From assembly GCF_006539945.1 (NCBI RefSeq), contig NZ_BJNZ01000004.1, forward strand, positions 62,001 through 126,000: a stretch of DNA of 64,000 nt, in the 5' to 3' direction. Origin of the DNA: Cellulosimicrobium cellulans. GTDB lineage: Bacteria; Actinomycetota; Actinomycetes; Actinomycetales; Cellulomonadaceae. Numbering within the stretch: the first letter of the stretch is position 1; the number at the start of each line of letters is the position of its first letter. Below the pieces are notes generated by a model. That model searched no databases, was not told the DNA's origin, and saw only the letters and a program-made list of their open reading frames with translations. A program made the position numbers and the translations under genes. This document shows, one piece after another, positions 34,362-44,464 of the stretch.

Positions 34362-34377
34362 TCCGCGCTGTGCGCTC

Positions 34378-34412
34378 GTCGGCCCCGGTGGACCTCGTCC
34401 ACCGGGGCCGAC
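34378..34412 (+). terminator. rplM-rpsI terminator
   Basis: A perfect 16-bp stem (34378-34393 with 34397-34412), CTC loop, then GTCGTTTG, 17 nt after rpsI. Confidence 0.88.
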
Positions 34413-34507
34413 GTCGTTTGTGAGGGACGGTGACCAAGCCCCGTGGAGGGCGTGGCAGGGCAGGCGGTCGTACGGTCGACGTACGGCCGGTCGAGGAAGG
34501 ACTTTCC

Positions 34508-35869
34508 ATGGGACGGCTTTTCGGCACCGACGGGGTGCGCGGGCTGGCGAACGGCAACGTGACGGGCGAGCTCGCGCTCGACCTCGGCGTCGCGGCGGCT
34601 CGCGTGCTCGCGAGCGGGCAGGAGGAGGGGCACCGTCCGCGCGCGGTGGTGGGGCGTGACACGCGGGTCTCGGGCGAGTTCCTGGGCGCGGCGCTCATCG
34701 CCGGGCTCGCGAGCGCGGGCGTCGACGTGAAGGACGTGGGGGTGCTGCCGACCCCGGCCGTCGCGTACCTGACGAGCACCATGGACGTCGACTTCGGCGT
34801 CGTGATCTCGGCCTCGCACAACCCGATGCAGGACAACGGGATCAAGTTCCTCGCGCGCGGCGGGGTCAAGCTCGACGACGCGGTCGAGGACCGCATCGAG
34901 AGCCTGCTCGGGCAGGAGTGGCAGCGCCCGACGCACGGCACGGTCGGCCGCATCTCGCCCGACCGTGGTCGCGCGGGCGGCGCGTACGTCGAGCACCTCA
35001 TGGCGAGCATCGGCGCCGACGAGGACCACAAGCCGCTCGCGGGCCTGCGCATCGCGGTCGACTGCGCGAACGGAGCGGCGAGCGACGTCGGCCCCGCGGC
35101 GCTGCGTGCGGCCGGCGCGGACGTCGTCGTCATCAACGCGAGCCCCGACGGCCGCAACATCAACGCCGCGTGCGGCTCGAACCACCCGGAGCAGCTCCAG
35201 GCCGTCGTCGTGGCGTCCGAGGCGGACTTCGGCGTCGCGTTCGACGGCGACGCCGACCGCTGCATCGCGGTCGACCACGGCGGTACCGTCGTCGACGGCG
35301 ACCAGATCATGGGCGTCCTCGCGCTCGCGCTCAAGGACGAGGGCGAGCTCCCGCACGACACGCTCGTCGTGACGGTGATGAGCAACCTGGGCCTCCTGCT
35401 CGCGATGCGCGACGCGGGGATCACGACCGTCCAGACGGCGGTCGGGGACCGGTACGTCCTCGAGGAGATGCGGGCCCACGGCTACGGGCTCGGGGGCGAG
35501 CAGTCGGGGCACATCGTGCTGTCGCGCTACGCGACCACGGGTGACGGCGTGCTCACGGCCCTCCAGCTCGCGGCGCGCGTCCGGGCGACGGGCCAGAAGC
35601 TCGCCGACCTGGCGAGCGTCGTGCAGCGCCTCCCGCAGACCCTCCTCAACGTCTCCGGCGTGGACAAGGCGCGCGCGTCGAGCGACGAGGCGCTGCTCGC
35701 CGCCGTCGCGGACGCGGAGCGGACCCTCGGCGAGACGGGTCGCGTGCTGCTCCGCCCGTCGGGTACCGAGCCGCTCGTGCGCGTCATGGTCGAGGCCGCG
35801 ACGCAGCAGCAGGCCGACGCGGTCGCCGCACGGCTCGCGGGCGTCGTGCGGGACCGGCTCGCGCTGTGA
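34508..35869 (+). CDS. glmM: Phosphoglucosamine mutase
   Basis: A 453-aa enzyme converting glucosamine-6-phosphate to glucosamine-1-phosphate for UDP-GlcNAc and peptidoglycan. It opens [15 protein letters not shown], has the phosphoserine loop [12 protein letters not shown], the Mg2+ site DGDADRC and the phosphate site [14 protein letters not shown] 34508 follows GAGGAAGGA. Overlaps def by 4 nt; glmS, the preceding pathway step, lies 6.6 kb downstream. Confidence 0.96.
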   Translation: MGRLFGTDGVRGLANGNVTGELALDLGVAAARVLASGQEEGHRPRAVVGRDTRVSGEFLGAALIAGLASAGVDVKDVGVLPTPAVAYLTSTMDVDFGVVISASHNPMQDNGIKFLARGGVKLDDAVEDRIESLLGQEWQRPTHGTVGRISPDRGRAGGAYVEHLMASIGADEDHKPLAGLRIAVDCANGAASDVGPAALRAAGADVVVINASPDGRNINAACGSNHPEQLQAVVVASEADFGVAFDGDADRCIAVDHGGTVVDGDQIMGVLALALKDEGELPHDTLVVTVMSNLGLLLAMRDAGITTVQTAVGDRYVLEEMRAHGYGLGGEQSGHIVLSRYATTGDGVLTALQLAARVRATGQKLADLASVVQRLPQTLLNVSGVDKARASSDEALLAAVADAERTLGETGRVLLRPSGTEPLVRVMVEAATQQQADAVAARLAGVVRDRLAL

Positions 35870-36501
35870 GCGCCACAGGGCGGGCGGCGGGCGTGCGGCA
35901 GGGGGTCGACGAGGCGCTGCGCGAGCACGTGGTCGCGCTCCTCGACGCGTACGACGACGGCGTCCTGCCGATCGTGCAGGCGGGTCAGCCCGTGCTGCGT
36001 ACGCCGGCGGTGCCGTACGCCGGGCAGCTCGGCGACGTGCTGCCACGGTTCCTCGAGGCGATGCGCGCGACGATGCACGCGGCGCCCGGGGTGGGCCTCG
36101 CGGCGCCGCAGGTCGGGATCGGGCTCGCGGTCGCCGTCGTGGAGGACCCGGGCACCCCTGACGCGGACGACGAGCGCGAGCGCCCGCCGCTCGCGTTCCG
36201 GGTGCTCGTCAACCCGCGGTACGAGGCCGTCGGCGACGAGACCAGGACCTTCTTCGAAGGCTGCCTCTCCGTGCACGGCTGGCAGGCGGAGCGGACGCGC
36301 GCCCGTTCGGTGCGCCTCACCGGGCAGGACGAGGCGGGCGAGCCGTTCGACGACGTGCTCACCGGGTGGGCGGCGCGGATCGTCCAGCACGAGACGGACC
36401 ACCTGCGCGGCGAGCTGTACGTCGACGGAGCCGACCTGCGCACCCTCTCGTCCACGCTCGGGGTCGCGCGGCTCCCGGGCGCCTCGCGCGAGGCGGGCTG
36501 A
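35866..36501 (+). CDS. def: Peptide deformylase
   Basis: A 211-aa metalloenzyme removing the formyl group from nascent proteins. All three signatures are present: GVGLAAPQ (75-82), EGCLS with metal ligand C133, and QHETDH with H175, E176 and H179. The N-terminal 30 residues are longer than in E. coli. GTG 35866 overlaps the glmM TGA, so the two are co-translated. Confidence 0.93.
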   Translation: MSATGRAAGVRQGVDEALREHVVALLDAYDDGVLPIVQAGQPVLRTPAVPYAGQLGDVLPRFLEAMRATMHAAPGVGLAAPQVGIGLAVAVVEDPGTPDADDERERPPLAFRVLVNPRYEAVGDETRTFFEGCLSVHGWQAERTRARSVRLTGQDEAGEPFDDVLTGWAARIVQHETDHLRGELYVDGADLRTLSSTLGVARLPGASREAG

Positions 36502-36560
36502 CCGGGCCACGCGGCCCTGAGCGGCGCGGGACGGGAGCGTCGGCGCGGGAGACTACGGGG

Positions 36561-39107
36561 GTGGACCCGTTGACCCGACTCCTCGCCGCCCCGCCCGACC
36601 TGCCGGTGGGGCACCACCTCGCCGACGTGGTCGCCGCGGTGCGGACGGTGGGGGCCGTCGTCGTGCAGGCACCGCCCGGCACGGGCAAGACGACCCTGGT
36701 GCCACCGGCTCTCGCCGTCGCCCTGGGGGACGCCCCGGGCGGGCGTGTCGTCGTGACGCAGCCCCGGCGGCTCGCAGCCCGGGCGGCGGCCCGGCGGCTC
36801 GCGTCGCTGCTCGGCGAGGACCTCGGCGGCACCGTCGGCTACACGGTGCGAGGCGAGTCGCGGACGTCGCGACGTACCCGGGTCGAGGTCGTCACGACGG
36901 GCACGCTCGTCCGCCGGCTCCAGCGCGACCCCGAGCTCCCGGGCGTGGCCGGGGTCGTGCTCGACGAGGTGCACGAGCGCCACCTCGAGGACGACCTCGC
37001 GCTCGCGCTCCTGGCGGACGTGCGCGAGAACCTGCGCGACGACCTCGCGCTCGTCGCGATGTCCGCGACGGTCGAGGCGGCGAGGACGGCGGAGGCGCTC
37101 GCCACGGGCTCGGGGGCCGTGCCGGTCGTCGCGGTCGAGGGCGGGCTCCACCCGGTCGACGTCGTCTGGTGCCCCGGGCGCGGCTCGCGCACGGACGCCC
37201 GCGGCACTGCGCCGGCGCTGCTCGACCACGTGGTCGCCACCACGCGCCGCGCGCTGGGCGAGCGGACGGGCGACGTCCTCGTGTTCGTCCCGGGCGCGCG
37301 CGAGGTGGACACCGTCGCGGGCCTGCTGGCACGCGGGCTGTCCGACGTGGACGTGCGTCCGCTGCACGGCCGCCTGCCCCCGCGCGAGCAGGACCGCGCG
37401 CTCGAACCCGGGCCACGGCGCCGGGTCGTGGTCTCGACGGCGGTCGCGGAGTCGTCCCTCACCGTCCCGGGCGTGCGGGTCGTGGTGGACGCCGGGCTCG
37501 CGCGCGAGCCGCGTACGGACGTGCGCCGAGGGCTGCCCGGCCTCGTGACGGTGGCGGTCAGCCGGGCGGGCGCCGAGCAGCGCGCCGGCAGGGCCGGGCG
37601 CGAGGGGCCGGGGGCGGTGTACCGGTGCTGGTCGGAGGGCGACCACGCGCGGCTCGCGCGGCACCCGGAGCCGGAGATCCGCACGGCGGACCTCACCGGG
37701 TTCGCGCTCGAGCTCGCGTGCTGGGGCAGCCCCGACGGCGCGGGGCTCGCGCTGCTGGACCCGCCGCCCGCGGCCGCCTGGGCCGCCGCGCGCGACGTGC
37801 TGCACGGGCTGGGGGCCGTCGGGCCGGACGGGGTGACGCCGCTCGGGCGCCGCATCGCCGCCGTCCCCGCCGACCCGCGGCGCGCGCGGGCGCTGCTCGA
37901 CGCCGTCCCCGAGGTGGGTGCGGAGCGCGCCGCGGAGGTCGTGGCGCTGCTCTCGGAGGACGTGCGCGTGCCGGGGGCCGACCTGCCGGCCGCGCTGCGC
38001 GCGCTGCGCCGCGGCGGTCCGGGTTCCGGCGCGTGGGCCGCGCAGCGGGACCGGCTCGAGCGGGTGGCGCGTGCCGCCACGTCCGAGGACGACGCCGTCG
38101 GGGGAGCGGAGCGGGGTGGACGGCGCGGGCCGGCCGACGACGCCGCCGTCGGGCACGTCGTCGCGCTCGCGCACCCCGACCGGTTGGCCCGCCTGCGGCC
38201 GGGCGGAGAGACGTACCTCCTGGTCTCGGGGGCCGGCGCACGGCTGCCCCCAGGGTCGCCGCTGCAGGGTTCGCCGTGGCTCGCGGTCGCCGACGTGGAC
38301 CGGACGGCGGGCCGGGCCGACGCCGTCGTGCGGTCCGCCGCGCCGGTCGACGAGGCGACGGCGCGGGCCGCCGCCGCGTCCGAGCTGCGGTCGACCGGCG
38401 TCGCCGAGTGGTCGGGCGGGCGCGTGCGCGCCGCCCGGGTGACCGCGCTCGGCGCGATCGAGCTCGCGCGCGAGCCGTGGCGCGACCCGCCCGCGGCCCT
38501 CCTGGTGGCGACCGTGCGCGACGGGCTGCGCCGGGACGGTCTCGAGAGCCTCCCGTGGTCCGACGGCGCGCTCCGGCTGCGCGACCGCCTGCGGTTCTTG
38601 CGCCGCGCGATGGGGAACCCGTGGCCCGACGTGGGAGACGACGCGCTCCTCGACGGCCTCGACGCCTGGCTCGGCCCTGACGTCCCTGCCGTCGCGCGGG
38701 GCAGGAGCACGGACCTCGCGGGCGCGCTGCGCCGCCTGCTGCCGTGGCCCGAGGCCGCCCGCCTCGACGCGCTCGCGCCCGAGCGGCTCGAGGTGCCGAG
38801 CGGGTCGCGCGTCGCGGTGGACTACGCGCAGGACCAGCCGGTGCTGGCCGTCCGGCTCCAGGAGACGTTCGGCTGGGCGAGCACGCCGCGCGTCGCGGAC
38901 GGGCGCGTGCCCGTGCTGCTGCACCTGCTCTCCCCGGCGGGCCGCCCGGCCGCGGTCACGGCAGACCTGGCCTCGTTCTGGGTGCAGGGCTACCCGCAGG
39001 TGCGCGCCGAGCTGAGGGGCCGCTACCCCAAGCACGCGTGGCCGCAGGACCCGGGCACCGCCCAGCCGCTGCGGGGGACGCCACGCCCGCGCCGGCGCGA
39101 CGTCTGA
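36561..39107 (+). CDS. hrpB: ATP-dependent helicase HrpB
   Basis: An 848-aa DEAH/RHA-type helicase. Walker A APPGTGKTT (37-45), Walker B DEVH (135-138, the family usually DEIH/DEVH), SAT motif in AMSATVE, and motif VI EQRAGRAGREGPG. Helicase-associated and HrpB C-terminal domains fill the second half. Its RNA/DNA role is poorly known. GTG 36561 lies just after TACGGG, so it may be leaderless; an in-frame extension into def is unlikely. Confidence 0.9.
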   Translation: MDPLTRLLAAPPDLPVGHHLADVVAAVRTVGAVVVQAPPGTGKTTLVPPALAVALGDAPGGRVVVTQPRRLAARAAARRLASLLGEDLGGTVGYTVRGESRTSRRTRVEVVTTGTLVRRLQRDPELPGVAGVVLDEVHERHLEDDLALALLADVRENLRDDLALVAMSATVEAARTAEALATGSGAVPVVAVEGGLHPVDVVWCPGRGSRTDARGTAPALLDHVVATTRRALGERTGDVLVFVPGAREVDTVAGLLARGLSDVDVRPLHGRLPPREQDRALEPGPRRRVVVSTAVAESSLTVPGVRVVVDAGLAREPRTDVRRGLPGLVTVAVSRAGAEQRAGRAGREGPGAVYRCWSEGDHARLARHPEPEIRTADLTGFALELACWGSPDGAGLALLDPPPAAAWAAARDVLHGLGAVGPDGVTPLGRRIAAVPADPRRARALLDAVPEVGAERAAEVVALLSEDVRVPGADLPAALRALRRGGPGSGAWAAQRDRLERVARAATSEDDAVGGAERGGRRGPADDAAVGHVVALAHPDRLARLRPGGETYLLVSGAGARLPPGSPLQGSPWLAVADVDRTAGRADAVVRSAAPVDEATARAAAASELRSTGVAEWSGGRVRAARVTALGAIELAREPWRDPPAALLVATVRDGLRRDGLESLPWSDGALRLRDRLRFLRRAMGNPWPDVGDDALLDGLDAWLGPDVPAVARGRSTDLAGALRRLLPWPEAARLDALAPERLEVPSGSRVAVDYAQDQPVLAVRLQETFGWASTPRVADGRVPVLLHLLSPAGRPAAVTADLASFWVQGYPQVRAELRGRYPKHAWPQDPGTAQPLRGTPRPRRRDV

Positions 39108-39365
39108 GCGGGCGGAGGGCCCTGGTCCTCACGACGTACGCTCTCGTCGCGAGAAGTCGTTCGTCGGGATGACGACGTCGTCGGCCGCGGCACGGAAGAC
39201 TCGTCACCGGGCGCGGCGCTGCCGGGCGGGAATCCTCAGGGGTGAACCGGGGGTTTCCCTGATGGTCGAGGTCGTCGCGCTCCGTAGGCTAGTCATGGCG
39301 CAGGACGCCCGACCTGCCGCCGCCGCCAGCCTGGCCTCCCCGCCAGCCGACGAACGAGGACGCCG
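39108..39365 (+). other. hrpB-dedA spacer
   Basis: 258 bp without a supported gene. It ends with a -10-like TAGGCT (39285-39290) and a GAGGA binding site for the DedA gene. A short ATG-initiated frame at 39295 is out of phase with DedA and not convincing. Confidence 0.45.
39285..39290 (+). promoter_or_regulatory. dedA promoter -10 candidate
   Basis: TAGGCT, giving a leader of about 70 nt with GAGGA before TTG 39366; unlike most genes nearby this one is not leaderless. Confidence 0.45.
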
Positions 39366-40217
39366 TTGCCCGACGCCGTGTCGACCTTCCTGGAGAATCT
39401 GGAGACCTGGATTCTCGCCCTCGCGGCGTCCGCGTGGATCTATCCCGCGCTGTTCGGCTTCGCGACGATCGACGGGTTCTTCCCGCCCATCCCGAGCGAG
39501 TCCGTCGTCATCACGCTCGCCGTGTCCGCGCACGCGACCGGCGAGCCGAACCTGCTGCTCGTGCTCCTGGTCGCCGCGGCGGGCGCGTGGACGGGCGACC
39601 AGATCGCGTTCTCGATCGGCCGTGCCATCGGCACCGACCGCGTCCGGTTCCTGCGCTCACCGCGGGGCCGCAAGGCCGTGGCCTGGGCGGAGCGGGCGCT
39701 CGCGCACCGCGGGGCGTCGTTCATCCTCGCCGCGCGCTACATCCCCATCGGCCGCGTCGCGGTGAACATGACGGCCGGCGCCGTGGGGTACCCGCGCCGC
39801 CGCTTCATGGCGTTCTCCGGGATCGCGGCCGTCACGTGGGCGGTGTACTCGGTCCTCATCGGTCTCGTCGCGGCCCAGTGGCTGGGCCACGAGCCGCTCC
39901 TCGCGATGGTCGTCGGCGTCGTCCTCGGGGTGGCTACCGGCTTCGTCATCGACCGCGTGCTCATGATGCGCGCGCGGCACCGGGGCGAGCTCCCGGTGGT
40001 GGTCCCCGTGCCCGCGGCGCCGACGAGCGGCGACCGGGCCCTGCAGGGGACGAGCGCGGACGTGACCGGCACGGTGGGAACCGGTACGGAGGTGACCGGG
40101 GTCGAGGCGACCGGCGCCGAGGAGGGCGTGTCGTCCGGCGCGCCGGGGCCGTCACCGTCGGGGAGCGCGGGCGGACCGGGCACGCCGCGCACGCCCGGCG
40201 CGGCACCCGGCGCCTGA
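39366..40217 (+). CDS. DedA family membrane protein (SNARE-associated/VTT domain)
   Basis: A 283-aa integral membrane protein. Hydrophobic segments alternate with the family motifs FPPIPSE near 38-44, GDQIAFSIGRAIG, and the Arg-containing ARYIPIGRVAVNMTAGAVG. DedA proteins are linked to lipid (undecaprenyl phosphate or phosphatidylethanolamine) flipping; the substrate here is unknown. The last 75 residues are a Gly/Thr/Pro-rich cytoplasmic tail. TTG 39366 sits 6-7 nt after GAGGA; GTG 39378 is the alternative. Convergent with coaA. Confidence 0.88.
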   Translation: MPDAVSTFLENLETWILALAASAWIYPALFGFATIDGFFPPIPSESVVITLAVSAHATGEPNLLLVLLVAAAGAWTGDQIAFSIGRAIGTDRVRFLRSPRGRKAVAWAERALAHRGASFILAARYIPIGRVAVNMTAGAVGYPRRRFMAFSGIAAVTWAVYSVLIGLVAAQWLGHEPLLAMVVGVVLGVATGFVIDRVLMMRARHRGELPVVVPVPAAPTSGDRALQGTSADVTGTVGTGTEVTGVEATGAEEGVSSGAPGPSPSGSAGGPGTPRTPGAAPGA

Positions 40218-40278
40218 GCCGAGCGGCCGCCCGCCGGATCCCCGTGACGGGTGCCGCCCGCCACGGCGTCGCGCAGGC

Positions 40279-41268
40279 TCAGAGCTTGCGCAGCCGGACG
40301 CGCTGGACCGAGTGGTCCGAGCCCTTGGTGAGCACGAGCGTCGCGCGGCCGCGCGTCGGCAGGATGTTCTGCTCGAGGTTCGGGGCGTTGATCGCGTCCC
40401 AGATCGACCTGGCCTTCTCGACCGCCTGCTCGTCCGTGAGGTCGGCGTAGCGGCGGAAGTACGACTCGGGCCGGGCGAACGCCGTGCGGCGCAGGGCGAG
40501 GAACCGGTCGACGTACCACTGCCGGATGTTGCGCGTGCGGGCGTCGACGTAGATCGAGAAGTCGAAGAAGTCGGAGACCGCGACCGTGGACTCGTCGTGC
40601 GCGCTCGGCCGGGCCGGCTGGAGGACGTTCAGCCCCTCGACGACCAGCACGTCGGGCTTGCGCACGACCGCCTCCGCCCCGGGCACGATGTCGTACGTGA
40701 GGTGGTCGTACACGGGTGCCTTGACCTCGGCGTGGCCCGCCTTGACCTTGGACAGGAACCGGATGAGCGCCCGGCGGTCGTAGGACTCGGGGAAGCCCTT
40801 GCGGTCCATGAGACCGCGGCGGGCCAGCTCCGCGTTGGGGTAGAGGAAGCCGTCGGTCGTGATGAGCTCCACGCGCGGCGTCTCTGGCCAGCGGGCCAGC
40901 ATCTCGCGCAGGACGCGCGCGGTCGTGGACTTGCCCACCGCGACCGACCCCGCGACGCCGATGACGTACGGCGTGTTGCCCGTCTCCTCCCGGAGGAACG
41001 TCGACGTCGCCTCGTGGAGCCCCGACGTCGCGGTCACGTAGAGGTTGAGCAGGCGCGAGAGCGGGCGGTAGACGGCGTCGACCTCCGCGAGGTCGATGGG
41101 GTCGCCGAGACCGCGCAGCCGGGTGACGTCGTCGTCCGTCAGGGGGAGCGGCGTCGACTCCGACAGGCGGCTCCACACCGCGCGGTCGAGGTCGACGTAC
41201 GGCGAGGACGACGGTGCCGCGAGATGGGCCGGCAGGAGGTCGGACGGGTCGTCGACGGGGAAGGACAC
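40279..41268 (-). CDS. coaA: Type I pantothenate kinase
   Basis: A 329-aa kinase phosphorylating pantothenate, the first committed step to coenzyme A. P-loop [12 protein letters not shown] (104-115), [11 protein letters not shown], and VVEGLNVLQ are the CoaA signatures; [10 protein letters not shown] and [14 protein letters not shown] follow. I choose GTG 41268 ([11 protein letters not shown]) because a CAGAAT box lies 7 nt upstream; an in-frame ATG at 41367 would add 33 low-similarity residues. The closing residues QRVRLRKL are typical. Confidence 0.92.
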   Translation of the reverse strand: MSFPVDDPSDLLPAHLAAPSSSPYVDLDRAVWSRLSESTPLPLTDDDVTRLRGLGDPIDLAEVDAVYRPLSRLLNLYVTATSGLHEATSTFLREETGNTPYVIGVAGSVAVGKSTTARVLREMLARWPETPRVELITTDGFLYPNAELARRGLMDRKGFPESYDRRALIRFLSKVKAGHAEVKAPVYDHLTYDIVPGAEAVVRKPDVLVVEGLNVLQPARPSAHDESTVAVSDFFDFSIYVDARTRNIRQWYVDRFLALRRTAFARPESYFRRYADLTDEQAVEKARSIWDAINAPNLEQNILPTRGRATLVLTKGSDHSVQRVRLRKL

Positions 41269-41275
41269 CCGGCCG

Positions 41276-41281
41276 ATTCTG
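41276..41281 (-). promoter_or_regulatory. -10 box of coaA
   Basis: CAGAAT on the minus strand, 7 nt before GTG 41268. Confidence 0.45.
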
Positions 41282-41409
41282 CCGGATCCGCGGCGGTGCT
41301 GGTGCACGAGGGCCTTCGACTCCGGTACCGGCAGCCCGGAGGAGCGCGAGCGGTCGACCTCGGACACGTCGCGCCACGCCCGGCCTCGCGAACGTCGCGG
41401 GAGGGGTGC

Positions 41410-42333
41410 TCAGCGCGCACCGGCTCCAGCGCCGCGCTCCGGGTGCGTGGCACGACGACGACGCGGCGCGGGCTCGACGGCGGGGCCGGGGCCGGCGAGC
41501 GCGAGGTCCGGCAGCCGCGTCATGAGGGCGAGAGCGTCGGCCGGGGCGTGGGCGTCGACGTCGTTGTCGAGGTAGACCTCGACGTCGTGACCGGCCTCGC
41601 ACCAGGCCCGGATGCGCTCGGCCCACGCGTCGAGGACGCGTGGCCGGTAGCCGCTCGTGTACAGCTCCTGGTCGCCGTGGAGCCGCACGTACACGAGGCG
41701 GCTCGTGACCGCCTCCACGAGCGGCCAGCGGCCCGCACCGTCCGAGATCGCGAAGGCCACCCGGTGCCGGCGCAGGAGGTCCAGCGCCTCGTCGCGCGCG
41801 AAGGACTCGTGGCGTGGCTCGAGCGCGTGGACCAGCGGACGGTCGACGTCCGCGTCGGTCCAGGCGGGTGCGCGCAGGCGGTCGTCGTGGTCGCCGGCGA
41901 GGCGGGCGGCCTCGGCCGTCGTGCGGGGCAGGAGGGCGAGGAACTCGTCGAGCCGCTCGGGGTCGAAGGTCGTGCGCGCCGGGAGCTGCCACAGCACCGG
42001 CCCGAGGCGGTCGCCGAGGGCGAGGACGCCGCTCGCGAAGAAGTTGGCGAGCGGCGTGCGCGCGTCCCGCAGCCGCTTCATGTGGGTGACGAAGCGCGGT
42101 CCCTTGACCGCGAACGTGAACCCCTGGGGCGTCTGCTCGCGCCACGCGACGAACGACGACGGGCGTTGCAGCGAGTAGAACGACCCGTTGAGCTCGACCG
42201 CGGGGAACACGGACGCGACGTGCTCGAGCTCTCGGCGCTGGGGGAGGCCGGGCGGGTAGAACGGGCCGCGCCAGTGGGCGTACCGCCATCCTGAGAGACC
42301 GATCCGTACGGTGGGCACGAGGTCCACCCTCAC
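41410..42333 (-). CDS. DUF72 domain protein
   Basis: A 307-aa TIM-barrel-like protein of the DUF72 (YecE) family, function unknown. VRIGLSGWRYAHWRGPFYP at the start, VELNGSFYSLQ, FAVKGPRFVTHMKRL and YVRLHGDQELYTSGY are family blocks. Three in-frame GTG codons (42333, 42327, 42318) could start it. The tail beyond about residue 285 is Pro/Arg-rich. Stop lies 141 bp from the coaA start, same strand. Confidence 0.82.
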   Translation of the reverse strand: MRVDLVPTVRIGLSGWRYAHWRGPFYPPGLPQRRELEHVASVFPAVELNGSFYSLQRPSSFVAWREQTPQGFTFAVKGPRFVTHMKRLRDARTPLANFFASGVLALGDRLGPVLWQLPARTTFDPERLDEFLALLPRTTAEAARLAGDHDDRLRAPAWTDADVDRPLVHALEPRHESFARDEALDLLRRHRVAFAISDGAGRWPLVEAVTSRLVYVRLHGDQELYTSGYRPRVLDAWAERIRAWCEAGHDVEVYLDNDVDAHAPADALALMTRLPDLALAGPGPAVEPAPRRRRATHPERGAGAGAR

Positions 42334-42430
42334 CGGGTCGGGCGTCGTTCGCCCGCGGGGGCGCTTTAGGCAGCGGACCTCACGAAAAACCGCGGGTTCG
42401 TGCGGCTCCGGAGTGGCGCACGTCGGTGGC

Positions 42431-42436
42431 TAGACT
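42431..42436 (+). promoter_or_regulatory. -10 box of glmS
   Basis: TAGACT, 8 nt before ATG 42445. No Shine-Dalgarno and no clear -35. No ribozyme-like glmS leader can fit. Confidence 0.5.
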
Positions 42437-42444
42437 CGATCACC

Positions 42445-44322
42445 ATGTGCGGAATCGTGGGCTACGTAGGCCCTGGAACCATGGTCGGAGAGGCCTCGGG
42501 GCGACCCCTCGACGTCGCTCTCGAAGGACTCGGCAGGCTCGAGTACCGCGGCTACGACTCGGCCGGGGTCGCGCTCGTCGCGCCCGGGATCGACGCCGTC
42601 GCGTTCGCCAAGAAGTCGGGCAAGCTGGCGAACCTCGTCGAGGAGATCGACCTGCACCCGCTCCCCGCGGCGACCGCGTCGATCGGGCACACGCGGTGGG
42701 CGACGCACGGCGGCCCGACCGACACGAACGCCCACCCGCACCTCGCGGACGACGACCGCCTCGCGGTCATCCACAACGGGATCGTCGAGAACTTCGCGAC
42801 GCTCAAGTCCGAGCTGCTCGCCGAGGGCGTGCAGTTCCGGTCGGAGACGGACACCGAGGTCGCGGCGCAGCTCCTGGCCCGCGCCTACCGCGAGACCAAG
42901 GACCTCACGCTCGCGATGGGACGGGTCGCGCGCCGCCTCGAGGGCACGTTCACGCTCCTGGCCGTCCACGCCGACTCGCCCGACACGGTCGTGGGCGCTC
43001 GGCACGACTCGCCGCTCGTCGTCGGGCTCGGCGAGGGGGAGAACTTCCTCGGCTCCGACGTCGCGGCGTTCATCTCCCACACCAAGGAGGCGCTCGAGCT
43101 CGGCCAGGACCAGATCGTCACGATCACCCCGACGTCGGTCGAGGTGACCGACTTCGACGGCAACCCGGCCGAGGCCAAGCGCTACACGGTCGACTGGGAC
43201 GCCGCCGCGGCGGAGAAGGGCGGCTTCTCGTCCTTCATGGACAAGGAGATCCACGACCAGCCGCACGCCGTCGCGGACACGCTGCTCGGCCGGACGGACC
43301 CGTCGGGCAAGCTCGTGCTCGACGATCTGCGCATCGACGAGGCCGTGCTCCGCTCGGTCGACAAGATCATCGTCGTCGCGTGCGGCACGGCGGCGTACTC
43401 GGGCCACGTCGCGAAGTACGCGATCGAGCACTGGTGCCGCATCCCGGTCGAGGTCGAGCTCGCGCACGAGTTCCGCTACCGCGACCCGATCGTCGACGAG
43501 AAGACGCTCGTCGTCGCCGTGACCCAGTCCGGCGAGACCATGGACACGCTCATGGCCGTGCGTCACGCGCGCGAGCAGGGCGCCAAGGTCGTCTCGATCG
43601 TCAACACGCACGGGTCGACCATCCCGCGCGAGTCCGACGCCGTGCTCTACACGCACGCCGGGCCGGAGATCGCGGTCGCCTCGACCAAGGCGTTCCTGTC
43701 GCAGATCACCGCCGCGTACCTGCTGGGCCTCTACCTCGCGCAGCTGCGCGGGAACAAGTTCCCCGACGAGATCTCGGCCATCCTCGAGGACCTGCGCGAC
43801 ATGCCGCGCAAGATCCAGACCGTCATCGAGCGCGGCGAGTACGTGCGCGCGACCGCCCGGTCGATGAAGGACGCCTCGTCGGTGCTGTTCCTGGGCCGGC
43901 ACGTCGGGTTCCCCGTCGCGCTCGAGGGTGCCCTCAAGCTCAAGGAGCTCGCGTACATCCACGCGGAGGGATTCGCGGCGGGCGAGCTCAAGCACGGGCC
44001 GATCGCGCTCATCGACGAGGGCCAGCCGGTGTTCGTCGTCGTACCGTCGCCGAAGGGCCGCGAGGGCCTGCACTCCAAGGTCATCTCGAACATCCAGGAG
44101 ATCCGGGCCCGCGGGGCGCGGACGCTCGTCATCGCCGAGGACGGGGACGACGCCGTGCGCCCCTACGCGGACGAGATCTTCTGGATCCCCGAGTCGCCCA
44201 CGCTGCTCTCGCCGCTGCTGGCCGTCGTGCCGCTGCAGATCTTCGCGATGGCGCTCGCGACCGCCAAGGGACTCGACGTCGATCAGCCGCGCAACCTCGC
44301 GAAGTCGGTCACGGTCGAGTAA
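42445..44322 (+). CDS. glmS: Glutamine--fructose-6-phosphate aminotransferase
   Basis: A 625-aa enzyme making glucosamine-6-phosphate from fructose-6-phosphate and glutamine. It must begin MCGIVGYVG because C2 is the N-terminal nucleophile of the glutaminase domain; this fixes ATG 42445. GHTRWATHGGPTDTNAHPH is in the glutaminase half. Two SIS domains follow, with VACGTAAYSG, TQSGETMDTL and the C-terminal LAKSVTVE. Supplies GlmM. Followed by a 22-bp hairpin. Confidence 0.97.
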   Translation: MCGIVGYVGPGTMVGEASGRPLDVALEGLGRLEYRGYDSAGVALVAPGIDAVAFAKKSGKLANLVEEIDLHPLPAATASIGHTRWATHGGPTDTNAHPHLADDDRLAVIHNGIVENFATLKSELLAEGVQFRSETDTEVAAQLLARAYRETKDLTLAMGRVARRLEGTFTLLAVHADSPDTVVGARHDSPLVVGLGEGENFLGSDVAAFISHTKEALELGQDQIVTITPTSVEVTDFDGNPAEAKRYTVDWDAAAAEKGGFSSFMDKEIHDQPHAVADTLLGRTDPSGKLVLDDLRIDEAVLRSVDKIIVVACGTAAYSGHVAKYAIEHWCRIPVEVELAHEFRYRDPIVDEKTLVVAVTQSGETMDTLMAVRHAREQGAKVVSIVNTHGSTIPRESDAVLYTHAGPEIAVASTKAFLSQITAAYLLGLYLAQLRGNKFPDEISAILEDLRDMPRKIQTVIERGEYVRATARSMKDASSVLFLGRHVGFPVALEGALKLKELAYIHAEGFAAGELKHGPIALIDEGQPVFVVVPSPKGREGLHSKVISNIQEIRARGARTLVIAEDGDDAVRPYADEIFWIPESPTLLSPLLAVVPLQIFAMALATAKGLDVDQPRNLAKSVTVE

Positions 44323-44350
44323 CCCTCCGCCGAACCCGTCGCACGCCGTT

Positions 44351-44398
44351 CAGGTGGTCCTGGTTCGTCCGGTCTCCCGGACGAGCCAGGACCACCTG
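44351..44398 (+). terminator. glmS terminator, very long stem
   Basis: A 22-bp stem with a single T-G wobble (44351-44372 with 44377-44398) and a TCTC loop, 28 nt after glmS. Confidence 0.85.
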
Positions 44399-44452
44399 GC
44401 CGTGGTGCCTCGGTCGCCTGGTCGGGAGGCCGGCAGGGCGGGCGCCCGGTCG

Positions 44453-44458
44453 TAGGGT
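44453..44458 (+). promoter_or_regulatory. -10 box of acpS
   Basis: TAGGGT, 6 nt before ATG 44465; leaderless start likely because no purine tract lies between. Confidence 0.5.
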
Positions 44459-44464
44459 GGGCCC

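Noticed and set aside
34465-34490. CGTAC-GTACG inverted repeat upstream of glmM as an operator
   Set aside because: Arms are only 5 bp and made of very common GC-rich words; not distinguishable from chance.
39295-39765. ATG-initiated short gene just after TAGGCT, in the hrpB-dedA spacer
   Set aside because: Out of phase with DedA, quickly enters the DedA gene in a Ser/Arg-rich shadow frame and has no ribosome-site or homology support.
42361-42444. glmS ribozyme/riboswitch
   Set aside because: The promoter-like TAGACT is only 8 nt from the glmS ATG, leaving no room for the ribozyme fold.
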